From: Coleofasciculus sp. S288
Lineage (GTDB): Bacteria; Cyanobacteriota; Cyanobacteriia; Cyanobacteriales; Coleofasciculaceae
Reading direction: 5' to 3'
NCBI GenBank assembly: GCA_020216575.1
Contig: JAIUYC010000341.1
Span: forward strand, 1-5,653
DNA: 5,653 nt
In this document: one piece after another, positions 1 through 5,091 of the stretch
Layout of the letters: each line of letters starts with the position of its first letter
Position numbering within the stretch: position 1 is the stretch's first letter
Notes under the pieces: generated by a model
Database searches by the model: none
Told to the model about the DNA's origin: nothing
Seen by the model: only the letters and a program-made list of their open reading frames with translations
Made by a program: the position numbers and the translations under genes

Positions 1-138
1 ATGCCCTCTGTGTTGGTAGAAGTTGGTTTTCTCACTGGGCGCGAGGATTCAGCCAAACTGGCAAATCCCAGTTACCGCAGCCAAATTGCCCAAGCGATCG
101 CTCGCGGCATCCTCCTGTACATTCAGCAGAATCGCTAA
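1..138 (+). CDS. N-acetylmuramoyl-L-alanine amidase, C-terminal end (5' truncated by window)
   Basis: Seen: an open frame from base 1 to TAA at 136-138 encodes 45 residues beginning MPSVLVEVGFLTG and ending with an amphipathic helix-like tail (IAQAIARGILLYIQQ). Known: the PSVLVExGF motif followed by a short terminal helix is the C-terminal signature of zinc-dependent Amidase_3 (AmiC/CwlV type) enzymes, which cut the amide bond between N-acetylmuramic acid and L-alanine of peptidoglycan in the periplasm. Glu7 here corresponds to the conserved glutamate beside the zinc site. The family is much longer than 45 residues and the methionine at base 1 is an internal family residue, so the true start lies upstream of the window. 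It is followed on the same strand by murI, making a small cell-wall cluster. A HIP1 octamer (94-101) lies inside the frame. The family is fairly sure; the paralogue cannot be decided from this fragment. Confidence 0.85.
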   Translation: MPSVLVEVGFLTGREDSAKLANPSYRSQIAQAIARGILLYIQQNR

Positions 139-258
139 ACGTCTAAGAATCAAGCAACACCAGTGTCCAACTTTTCCGCTTCCTACTCCAGCGACTCTCA
201 CGGAAAAAAAACCTCGGATTCCCCGGTCGAGGAACGTTTTAAACCTGCCCACACCTTT

Positions 259-1095
259 ATGGAAGAACCACAGCGCAGGCGTATCGGGATTTTCGACAGT
301 GGCGCTGGGGGACTCACCGTTTTAAGAGAATTGTATCGGCAATTGCCCAACGAATCGATTCTTTACGTTGCTGACACGGCGCGGCTTCCCTACGGTACGC
401 GCTCTGCTCGCGAACTCGTGCAGTTCTGTTTCGAGATCTTAAGCTGGATGGTACAACAGGATGTTAAAATGATCCTCTGTGCCTGTAATACCAGTGACGC
501 ATTAGCTCTAGAAACGTTACGTCACGAGTTTAATATTCCTATTTTGAGGTTGATTCTACCGGGGGCTCGTGCCGCTGTCCAACAAGGTCGTCGGATTGGG
601 GTGATTGCCACCCCAGCAACTGCCGCTAGCAATGCTTATCGACGTGCCATACTAGAAGTTGAAGCAACAGCCCAAGTCTGGCAAGTCGGCTGCCCAGAGT
701 TTGTGCCGTTAGTCGAGCAAAACCGCATTCACGATCCCTACACAGAAGAGGTAGCGCGACAGTACCTAGCGCCCTTACTCCAGCAGCGAATCGACACTTT
801 GATCTATGGCTGTACCCATTATCCGCTTCTGGCTCCAGTTCTTCGGCAAATCCTCCCTCCACAAGTTAGACTTGTAGACCCAGCCGAGCATATTGTTGCT
901 GCGGCAATGCAGGAATTGGACTTAATCGGATTGAGGAATACCTGGACACCTTTACCAACTCGCTTCTGTGTCAGTGGTTGTCCCCAACAGTTTGCCCAAC
1001 TGTCCGTGCAATGGTTGGGCTGTACTCCATCCGTTGAAAAAATTCAATTACCGACAGACTCGCACCTACCGGTATCGCTAGAAGCTGTGGATTGA
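259..1095 (+). CDS. murI: glutamate racemase MurI
   Basis: This cytoplasmic enzyme interconverts L- and D-glutamate without cofactor and supplies D-glutamate for the peptidoglycan stem peptide. In a 278-residue reading from ATG 259 the family motifs appear in order: IGIFDSGAGGLTVL with Asp13 and Ser14, the LPYG substrate motif near 43-46, the first catalytic cysteine Cys76 in CACNTS, and the second, Cys185, in YGCTHYP with His187. Length suits the family (about 260-290). The same frame stays open upstream to a GTG at 163, which would add 32 residues. That extension is Ser/Lys-rich, unlike a racemase N-terminus, and starts with no Shine-Dalgarno sequence, so I prefer ATG 259, although that start also lacks a good one (GAGGAA lies about 24 bases upstream). 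It sits 120 bp after the amidase on the same strand and may be co-transcribed with it. Family assignment is certain; the start is not. Confidence 0.96.
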   Translation: MEEPQRRRIGIFDSGAGGLTVLRELYRQLPNESILYVADTARLPYGTRSARELVQFCFEILSWMVQQDVKMILCACNTSDALALETLRHEFNIPILRLILPGARAAVQQGRRIGVIATPATAASNAYRRAILEVEATAQVWQVGCPEFVPLVEQNRIHDPYTEEVARQYLAPLLQQRIDTLIYGCTHYPLLAPVLRQILPPQVRLVDPAEHIVAAAMQELDLIGLRNTWTPLPTRFCVSGCPQQFAQLSVQWLGCTPSVEKIQLPTDSHLPVSLEAVD

Positions 1096-1126
1096 ACGCT
1101 AGTATAGATTCTCGATTGAGATAAAA

Positions 1127-1191
1127 ACTAGGGACTAAGAAAAAATTACGAACCTAATAAAATTTCTTTCTTTCTTTTCCTAGTCCCTAGT
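1127..1191. repeat. long inverted repeat downstream of murI
   Basis: ACTAGGGACTA (1127-1137) and its exact reverse complement TAGTCCCTAGT (1181-1191) face each other. After one mismatch the pairing continues for five more base pairs (GAAAA 1139-1143 with TTTTC 1175-1179), giving a 16-pair stem around a roughly 31-base AT-rich loop. It begins 31 bases after the murI stop. The loop is longer than in a normal intrinsic terminator and no T-run follows on the plus strand. It could still protect or end the murI transcript, or be a remnant of a cyanobacterial intergenic palindrome built on an AGGGACT-like word. Confidence 0.6.
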
Positions 1192-1214
1192 CTTGAACCC
1201 TGATGTTAATCATG

Positions 1215-1517
1215 TTAGGGTATACTACTGACCTCTTGAACCTTTTGAGATGGAGATGTTGTTAGTGTTAGCGTCGCCGCTTTAGAGGAGTTGGCAGAAC
1301 GGCGCTCTGGCGCTTCGATTAGCGACCATCGTTCGAGTTCATCAGGTTTGGGTAGAGTCTTAGTTTGTAGGTAAGGAATGTAAGTGTCTGTAAAAGAGTC
1401 AGCAGCGTATCGCGAACTCTTCGTAGTCCGCTGCGCGAGGATTAGCAGCAGATAAATTGTTAATAGATAACCAGTTGCTAGCAGTGGAATAATCACAGGC
1501 ATATCATTGTAAATCAT
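1215..1517 (-). CDS. hypothetical small single-pass membrane protein
   Basis: I do not recognise this protein. Reading from ATG at 1517 it has 100 residues. Residues about 7-28 (MPVIIPLLATGYLLTIYLLL and the next few) form one strong hydrophobic segment. The basic stretch RTTKSSR follows, which by the positive-inside rule would put the C-terminus in the cytoplasm. The rest is a polar, Pro/Ser/Thr-rich tail with no cysteine or recognised motif. The frame runs upstream to a TTG at 1580, adding 21 residues. An AGGAGG lies just inside that extension but has no usable in-frame start at the right distance, and ATG 1517 has no Shine-Dalgarno sequence. For it: a credible membrane segment and mixed, unbiased codon use. 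Against it: the weak start, position in a hairpin-rich spacer, and a palindrome (1402-1434) inside the frame. It may be a real small protein, a decayed gene or chance. Confidence 0.35.
   Translation of the reverse strand: MIYNDMPVIIPLLATGYLLTIYLLLILAQRTTKSSRYAADSFTDTYIPYLQTKTLPKPDELERWSLIEAPERRSANSSKAATLTLTTSPSQKVQEVSSIP
1402..1434. repeat. imperfect palindrome inside the hypothetical minus-strand gene
   Basis: GCAGCG (1402-1407) pairs with CGCTGC (1429-1434), and the inner CGAA/TTCG four-base arms pair around a three-base loop, with mismatches between the two paired blocks. Intergenic palindromes with GCAGCG-type ends are frequent in large cyanobacterial genomes, so this may be an interspersed repeat copy lying within or forming part of the weak reading frame. 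No second copy is in the window. Confidence 0.35.
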
Positions 1518-1575
1518 AGTGTGAACAGGAGGTAGAGCAGTGTGAATTTCAATAGCAATTTCTTCGGCAGTCCTC

Positions 1576-1860
1576 CTCAAACCGCTCGCGGGTTTGGAGT
1601 ACTGTTTTCAGCAGAAGCTTTAGGAAGACATCGAAATTGTCCCCCCAAAGCTTCCCTATTACCTTCCTGGGGCGCAAGCGTCCGTAAAGGAATTTGGGGC
1701 TTAACTCAGCCATATGAGCCAAGCGGGAAGTCCCTTAATATGTGTGGCGAACGACTTGACTCAGTAGTAACCCTGAGCCGCCATCCCTACATAGCAGGCT
1801 ATCTCTGCCTGACCTAATTTATTTCAACCAGTAGGGTATGGATAAGTATTTTTCCCTACT
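1576..1860 (+). other. hairpin-dense non-coding stretch, possible structured RNA
   Basis: No convincing gene is visible here. By eye, successive stem-loops can be drawn: CAAACC/GGTTTG (1578-1596); GAAGCTTT/AAAGCTTC (1614-1654) extended inward by GG/CC and GACA/TGTC; GGGCG/CGTCC with a CAAG loop (1670-1683) enclosed by CCTT/AAGG; GCTT/AAGC plus CTCA/TGAG (1699-1724); TGGCG/CGCCA (1745-1783) enclosing CTCAG/CTGAG; CAGGC/GCCTG (1795-1811); and AGTAGGG/CCCTACT (1830-1860). An open plus-strand frame of 91 codons crosses the area but resembles no protein. It does not match the conserved cores of RNase P RNA or tmRNA that I know. Short stems also arise by chance, so an RNA gene is only a suggestion. 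The remaining spacer, 1861-2102, is AT-rich leader. Confidence 0.3.
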
Positions 1861-1951
1861 ACGTCGGAATCAATAAATCTATTAATTTTTTGAAGCCCTT
1901 ATATTTAGATTAACACAAGACTCCTAGCGTATTACAGCAATTTTTTCAAAT

Positions 1952-1980
1952 TTTTCATGGACTTAACAAGCTGATACAAT
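1952..1980 (+). promoter_or_regulatory. possible sigma-70-type promoter for sds
   Basis: TACAAT at 1975-1980 is a good -10 box. Seventeen bases upstream, TTTTCA (1952-1957) matches four of six positions of the -35 consensus. Transcription would start near 1987, leaving a leader of about 115 bases before the sds ATG. Many cyanobacterial promoters have poor -35 boxes, so the -10 carries most of the weight. The surroundings are AT-rich, which raises the chance of a false match. Confidence 0.35.
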
Positions 1981-1990
1981 TTTTTCTGCT

Positions 1991-2032
1991 CCCTCTAGAT
2001 CCGCCCTTAGTTAAACAAAACTTCCCTCTAGA
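1991..2032 (+). repeat. CCCTCTAGA direct repeat pair in the sds leader
   Basis: The nonamer CCCTCTAGA occurs at 1991-1999 and again at 2024-2032, 33 bases apart (about three helical turns), between the putative promoter and the sds start. The second copy also contains the palindrome CTCTAGAG. This could be a regulator site pair or a small duplication. I know of no regulator with this site. Confidence 0.35.
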
Positions 2033-2102
2033 GGATGCTTCGCTTAGAATGAAAGAACGAATATGTAAACTTTCGTAACCTAACTTCTGAGTCGGCTGAT
2101 CC

Positions 2103-3074
2103 ATGACCTCAGTGACCTCCCTTTTTGCCTCCGTTGACACAGACCTGTGTCTACTGACCGAGAACTTGAAAAACCTGGTGGGTGCTCGTCATCCCATCCT
2201 TTATGCAGCAGCTGAATACCTGTTCGGGGCTGGGGGAAAGCGCATAAGACCAGCAATTGTCCTTTTAATTTCGCGGGCAACAATGCTGGATCAGGATATT
2301 ACTCCACGCCATCGACGTTTGGCAGAAATTACCGAAATGATTCATACGGCAAGCTTGGTGCATGACGATGTCGTTGATGAGGCAGAGGTACGTCGCAGCG
2401 TTCCTACTGTCAATAGCCTGTTCAACAATCGGGTAGCCGTGCTAGCCGGAGATTTCTTGTTCGGTCAATCTGCTTGGTATCTCGCTAATCTTGGCAACTT
2501 AGAGGTAGTCAAGCTGTTGTCGGAAGTAATTAAAGATATGGCAGAGGGGGAGATTCAGCAAGGGCTGAGTCGATTTGATACCACCATTACCATTGAAACT
2601 TACTTAGAGAAGACTTACAACAAGACTGCATCTCTAATTGCCAATAGTGCCAAAGCGGCTGGACTGCTGAGTGGTGTACCGATAGAGTTCGCCGAAAAAC
2701 TATACAACTACGGGCGTCATATTGGGTTAGCTTTTCAAATCGTTGATGACATTTTGGACTTCACAGCGTCAACCGAAGTTTTGGGCAAGCCCGCAGGCTC
2801 CGATCTCGTCAGTGGTAATCTGACCGCCCCCGTCTTGTATGCTCTGGAAGAGAAGCCCTACTTGGAGGTGTTAATAGAGCGAGAATTTGCCCAACCAGAA
2901 GATCTAGAGCAGGCGCTCGCACTCGTGAAGGAAAGTCAAGGCATTGAGCGTTCCCGCAAACTAGCAGCGTATCACGCTCAGCTCGCTACAGAAAACCTGA
3001 CTGACCTGAAGCCCTCGGAGTGTTCTAAGGCTCTGGTTGACATGGCTGAGTATGTCTTGAGCCGTATGTACTAA
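2103..3074 (+). CDS. sds: solanesyl (all-trans-polyprenyl) diphosphate synthase
   Basis: This trans-prenyltransferase adds isopentenyl units to an allylic diphosphate to make the long chain (C45 in cyanobacteria) that becomes the plastoquinone-9 side chain. The 323 residues are the usual length. Motifs in order: GGKRIRP (44-50, diphosphate binding); the first aspartate-rich motif HDDVVDEAEVRR (87-98), with metal-binding Asp88, Asp89 and Asp92; GDFLF (116-120); the second motif FQIVDDILDF (211-220); and GKPAGSDL (228-235). The residues four and five positions before the first DDxxD are small (Ala83, Ser84), which in this family leaves room for a long product chain and argues against a farnesyl or geranyl synthase. 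The start MTSVTSLFASVDTDL resembles cyanobacterial Sds N-termini I know, although no clear Shine-Dalgarno sequence precedes it. It follows murI on the same strand but is separated by about 1 kb, so it probably has its own promoter. Confidence 0.95.
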   Translation: MTSVTSLFASVDTDLCLLTENLKNLVGARHPILYAAAEYLFGAGGKRIRPAIVLLISRATMLDQDITPRHRRLAEITEMIHTASLVHDDVVDEAEVRRSVPTVNSLFNNRVAVLAGDFLFGQSAWYLANLGNLEVVKLLSEVIKDMAEGEIQQGLSRFDTTITIETYLEKTYNKTASLIANSAKAAGLLSGVPIEFAEKLYNYGRHIGLAFQIVDDILDFTASTEVLGKPAGSDLVSGNLTAPVLYALEEKPYLEVLIEREFAQPEDLEQALALVKESQGIERSRKLAAYHAQLATENLTDLKPSECSKALVDMAEYVLSRMY

Positions 3075-3085
3075 GCATAGCTTAG
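3071..3085 (+). repeat. compact hairpin over the sds stop codon
   Basis: CTAAGC-ATA-GCTTAG is a perfect six-base-pair stem with a three-base loop, and the sds stop TAA lies inside its left arm. No T-run follows, so it is not a typical intrinsic terminator. It may help stabilise or end the mRNA. Confidence 0.3.
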
Positions 3086-3147
3086 CCCCGATCGCCGTAA
3101 GTGTACTTCTCCAACGCCTCCATCAGTGGCAGACGCTAGAGGAGATA

Positions 3148-3187
3148 GTGTTGTGCAGGGGTGAGTAAAGACGATTTCATGCAACAC
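3148..3187 (+). promoter_or_regulatory. possible stem-loop in the sds-ccmP spacer
   Basis: GTGTTG (3148-3153) pairs with CAACAC (3182-3187), and after a two-base bulge CA (3156-3157) pairs with TG (3180-3181), giving an eight-pair stem. It lies about 118 bases before the ccmP start in a 230-bp spacer otherwise without clear signals. It could be leader structure or part of sds transcript ending; no T-run follows. A 40-codon frame starts at 3179 in the same spacer but has no ribosome-binding site and is not called. Confidence 0.25.
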
Positions 3188-3289
3188 CTTCTTAATAGGC
3201 GCGTCCGCGTCCGAGATACTTCATCGCAGAGAATCAACAAAACCGGGGAATGCGAACCAAAACCATGCAGAATAGTTTTAGCCCGATCT

Positions 3290-3295
3290 AGGGAG
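3290..3295 (+). promoter_or_regulatory. ribosome-binding site fixing the TTG start of ccmP
   Basis: AGGGAG lies nine bases before the TTG at 3305. It is a good Shine-Dalgarno sequence at an acceptable distance and supports a non-ATG start that gives exactly the family's N-terminus (MGIELRSYV). The next in-frame ATG (3368, residue 22) would remove the conserved N-terminal strand. Confidence 0.7.
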
Positions 3296-3304
3296 ATTTA
3301 AGTT

Positions 3305-3946
3305 TTGGGTATAGAACTGCGGAGTTACGTATTTATAGACAGCTTGCAGCCTCAGCACGCCGCTTACATGGGAACGGTAGCGTTAGGGTTCTTGCCATTG
3401 CCCGGTGATACGTCTCTGTGGATTGAAATCTCACCGGGCATTGAAATTAACCGAATTACCGATGTCGCCTTGAAATCAACCTCGGTGCGTCCGGGGGTGC
3501 TAGTTGTGGAACGGCTTTATGGTCTTTTAGAAGTTCATGCCAGCAAACAGGGAGAGACGAGGGCTGCGGGTAAAGCAATTCTAGAGGCGTTAGGAGTTCG
3601 TGCACACGAGTGTCTCAAACCCCGTGTCATTTCCAGCCAGATTATCCGTAACATTGACGCTCACCAAACCCAATTGATCAATCGCACACGCAAAGGGCAG
3701 ATGCTTTTAGCAGGGCAGACGCTTTACGTGTTAGAAGTCGAACCCGCTGCCTATGCTGCTCTCGCAGCGAATGAAGCAGAGAAGGCTGCTAGGATTAACA
3801 TCCTACAGATTAGTGCGGTTGGAAGCTTCGGACGCCTCTACTTGGGTGGAGAAGAACAGGATATTCTGGCGGCTTCTAGTGCAGCGCTAGTGGCGATTGA
3901 AAATGTGATTGGGCGTGAAAATCCTGCAATTAAGCGCAAGGAATAG
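3305..3946 (+). CDS. ccmP: carboxysome shell protein CcmP (tandem BMC-domain trimer)
   Basis: The 213-residue product closely matches the beta-carboxysome protein CcmP as I remember it from Synechococcus elongatus, also 213 residues. Shared stretches include [20 protein letters not shown] (39-50), [17 protein letters not shown] 109-121, RKGQMLLAG (129-137), [20 protein letters not shown] (143-162) and [12 protein letters not shown] (173-184). Known: CcmP-type proteins hold two BMC domains (here about 1-100 and 105-205), form pseudohexameric trimers that stack in pairs, and have a large gated pore thought to pass bigger metabolites through the carboxysome shell. The gate residues Glu69 and Arg70 of CcmP are at exactly those positions here (VVERLYG). 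Translation starts at TTG behind AGGGAG. No other ccm or Rubisco gene is nearby, so this is a satellite locus away from the main ccm cluster. It reads in the same direction as sds but 230 bp downstream, so co-transcription is uncertain. Confidence 0.93.
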   Translation: MGIELRSYVFIDSLQPQHAAYMGTVALGFLPLPGDTSLWIEISPGIEINRITDVALKSTSVRPGVLVVERLYGLLEVHASKQGETRAAGKAILEALGVRAHECLKPRVISSQIIRNIDAHQTQLINRTRKGQMLLAGQTLYVLEVEPAAYAALAANEAEKAARINILQISAVGSFGRLYLGGEEQDILAASSAALVAIENVIGRENPAIKRKE

Positions 3947-3968
3947 GCAAATGATGTTCATCGGGGAA

Positions 3969-3976
3969 GCGATCGC
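3969..3976. repeat. HIP1 octamer GCGATCGC in the spacer after ccmP
   Basis: One of four HIP1 palindromes in the window; the others lie inside genes (94-101, 5225-5232, 5408-5415). This copy is 23 bases after the ccmP stop, embedded in AAGCGATCGCCTTTATTTTTTC. The palindrome has no loop, so it is a poor hairpin, but with the T-rich tail it might contribute to ccmP transcript ending. HIP1 abundance is a known feature of many cyanobacterial genomes. Confidence 0.8.
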
Positions 3977-4093
3977 CTTTATTTTTTCAGCATGAGTGTG
4001 GGCAGCACCAGTTCAATTCTAGTGCTAAGTTGCCCTTGGTTTAATTTGCATTTAGGAAGCAGCTAAGACGCCTGCAATCCTTAGGTTTCCCGA

Positions 4094-4107
4094 TTTTGAA
4101 TTTTGAA
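4094..4107 (+). repeat. short heptamer repeat (TTTTGAA) x2
   Basis: TTTTGAA occurs twice in tandem and a further TT follows, the kind of short tandem repeat often seen between cyanobacterial genes. It overlaps the upstream TTG at 4096 that could otherwise be taken as the start of the pentapeptide gene, and so argues against that start. Confidence 0.5.
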
Positions 4108-4133
4108 TTGCTAAGCACTGCTTTTCTGGAGCA

Positions 4134-4140
4134 AAGGAGA
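4134..4140 (+). promoter_or_regulatory. ribosome-binding site for the pentapeptide-repeat gene
   Basis: AAGGAGA lies with its GGAG core seven bases before GTG 4147. This strong, well-placed site chooses GTG 4147 over the upstream TTG at 4096 in the same frame, which has no such site. Confidence 0.75.
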
Positions 4141-4146
4141 CTATCG

Positions 4147-4998
4147 GTGGCAAACATAGAACATCTGATGCTACTTAAGAAGGGTGAGGTCAGATGGATT
4201 GAGTGGAGAACTCTAAACTCCCAAATAGAACCCGATCTTAGCGAAGCTAACCTCAGAGAGGCTAATCTGAGAGGAGCTAACCTGAGAGGGGCTAATCTGA
4301 GAAGAGCCGATTTGTGCAAAATCCAACTTATTGCCGCCAACCTCAGTAATGCCAACCTCAGCAAGGCTAACCTCTACCAGGCTGAACTCATCGATGCTAA
4401 CCTTACCGAAGCCGAACTCATCGATGCTAACCTGATCGAAGCTGACTTGAGAGGAGCCGATCTCAGTCATGCAAACTTGATCGGAACTGAGCTATGTGGG
4501 GCTAATCTGAGAGGAGCCGATCTCACTCAGGCTAACCTGATTGGGACAAACCTTAGAAAGGCTAATCTAAGAGGAGCCGATCTCGGTGCAGCAAAGCTAA
4601 CAAGGACTAACCTCAGCGAGGCAAACCTCATGGAAGCCAATCTCAGCCATACTCAGCTGCGCAATGCTAACCTCCATGAAGCTGAACTGATGGGGGCTTA
4701 CCTTTACAACGCTGACCTCCATAACGCGAATCTGAGTGAGGCACACCTCAGTGGAGCATGCGTCTTTGGGGCAAACCTAAGCGAGGCTGACCTTGAAAAG
4801 GCGGATTTCCGAGGGGCTAACCTCAGTAAAGCTAATTTAGCAGGGGCTAACCTGACCGGGGCTAATCTCAGAGGGGCTAACCTTCACAAAGCTGACTTCC
4901 GAGGGGCTAACCTGACAGGAGCTGACCTCACCGGAGCTAAACTCAGCAAAGCTAATCTTCAGGAAACAACTATGCCTGATGCTAAGTCCTATTCATAG
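4147..4998 (+). CDS. pentapeptide-repeat protein with 48 uninterrupted repeats
   Basis: From GTG 4147 the product has 283 residues. Residues 1-30 form a cap starting MANIEHLMLLKKG and containing VRWIEWR, a pattern I know from many cyanobacterial pentapeptide proteins. Residues 34-273 are 48 consecutive A(D/N)LXX units without a phase break, the least regular being ACVFG near 204-208; a ten-residue tail follows. Known: such repeats fold into a right-handed quadrilateral beta-helix, four repeats per turn, so this would make about 12 turns. There is no signal peptide, membrane segment or catalytic motif, so a cytoplasmic location is likely. Function is unknown. Some family members (Qnr, MfpA) mimic DNA and bind gyrase, but those have loops or kinks in the helix that are absent here, so I do not infer that role. 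Internal duplications of 10, 20 and 30 residues are visible. It lies 200 bp after ccmP on the same strand and converges with the MAPEG gene. Confidence 0.92.
   Translation: MANIEHLMLLKKGEVRWIEWRTLNSQIEPDLSEANLREANLRGANLRGANLRRADLCKIQLIAANLSNANLSKANLYQAELIDANLTEAELIDANLIEADLRGADLSHANLIGTELCGANLRGADLTQANLIGTNLRKANLRGADLGAAKLTRTNLSEANLMEANLSHTQLRNANLHEAELMGAYLYNADLHNANLSEAHLSGACVFGANLSEADLEKADFRGANLSKANLAGANLTGANLRGANLHKADFRGANLTGADLTGAKLSKANLQETTMPDAKSYS
4441..4620 (+). repeat. three 60-bp internal repeats, each one beta-helix turn
   Basis: Within the pentapeptide gene, residues 99-118, 119-138 and 139-158 are successive 20-residue copies starting A(D/N)LRGADL. The first two share LRGADL..ANLIGT.L almost throughout; the third diverges in its second half. 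Twenty residues is one turn of the beta-helix, so the protein seems to have grown by whole-turn duplication. Confidence 0.75.
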
Positions 4999-5033
4999 AG
5001 ACGTTCTGAGATGTGAAACTAGCGTTGATGCAA

Positions 5034-5083
5034 AAAGGGAACAGGGAACAGTAGGAAAGTGCTTCTTGTATCAATTCCTGTTC
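5034..5083 (-). terminator. possible terminator between the convergent genes
   Basis: GAACAGGGAA (5039-5048) pairs with TTCCTGTTC (5075-5083) as nine base pairs with one bulged G around a 26-base loop. An alternative pairing uses GAACA and GGAA at 5046-5057 with the same right arm and a 17-base loop. Read on the minus strand the first stem is followed two bases later by TTTTT, which suits ending of the MAPEG transcript whose stop is at 5092-5094. The loop is long for an intrinsic terminator. The left arm is made from the GGGAACA heptamer pair. Confidence 0.35.
5037..5050 (+). repeat. short heptamer repeat (GGGAACA) x2
   Basis: Two tandem copies of GGGAACA, followed by G, lie in the gap between the pentapeptide gene and the MAPEG gene. 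The word is related to the CAGTGAA tract on the other side of the MAPEG gene only in sharing GAACA. Confidence 0.55.
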
Positions 5084-5091
5084 AATCGGCT

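Noticed and set aside
23..325. Open plus-strand frame of 100 codons across the amidase end and murI start
   Set aside because: It overlaps two well-identified genes in another frame and its sequence resembles no protein.
626..862. Minus-strand frame inside murI
   Set aside because: It lies entirely within a confidently identified gene and has no motif of its own.
1700..1783. Possible 6S RNA, because AAGCGGG..AGTCCC and GTGTGGCG recall parts of the E. coli molecule
   Set aside because: The likeness is limited to short words, I could not draw the long closing stem and central bubble of 6S RNA, and the cyanobacterial gene is better known near purK.
1795..1811. CAGGC..GCCTG read as a fragment of a cobalamin riboswitch B12 box
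   Set aside because: The box consensus does not fit, and the following gene is not a cobalamin gene.
1542..1817. Open plus-strand frame of 91 codons in the murI-sds spacer
   Set aside because: No Shine-Dalgarno sequence, no recognisable domain, and it runs through a series of hairpins, so it is more likely non-coding.
3088..3107. GTAAGTGTAC as an NtcA or LexA site downstream of sds
   Set aside because: The spacing between half sites does not match GTAN8TAC and the LexA consensus is not met.
3179..3301. A 40-codon frame just before ccmP (MQHLLNRRVRVRD...)
   Set aside because: No ribosome-binding site, Arg-rich composition typical of chance frames in GC-rich patches, and its ATG lies inside the leader stem-loop.
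4041..4470. Two minus-strand frames opposite the pentapeptide gene, with repetitive LRLA-type and EVS-type products
   Set aside because: They are mirror images of the 15-bp coding repeat; the regularity comes from the plus-strand gene.
4147..4998. Pentapeptide protein as a Qnr-like gyrase protector
   Set aside because: The repeats alone do not show this; the loops and helix break of Qnr proteins are missing and no resistance context is present.
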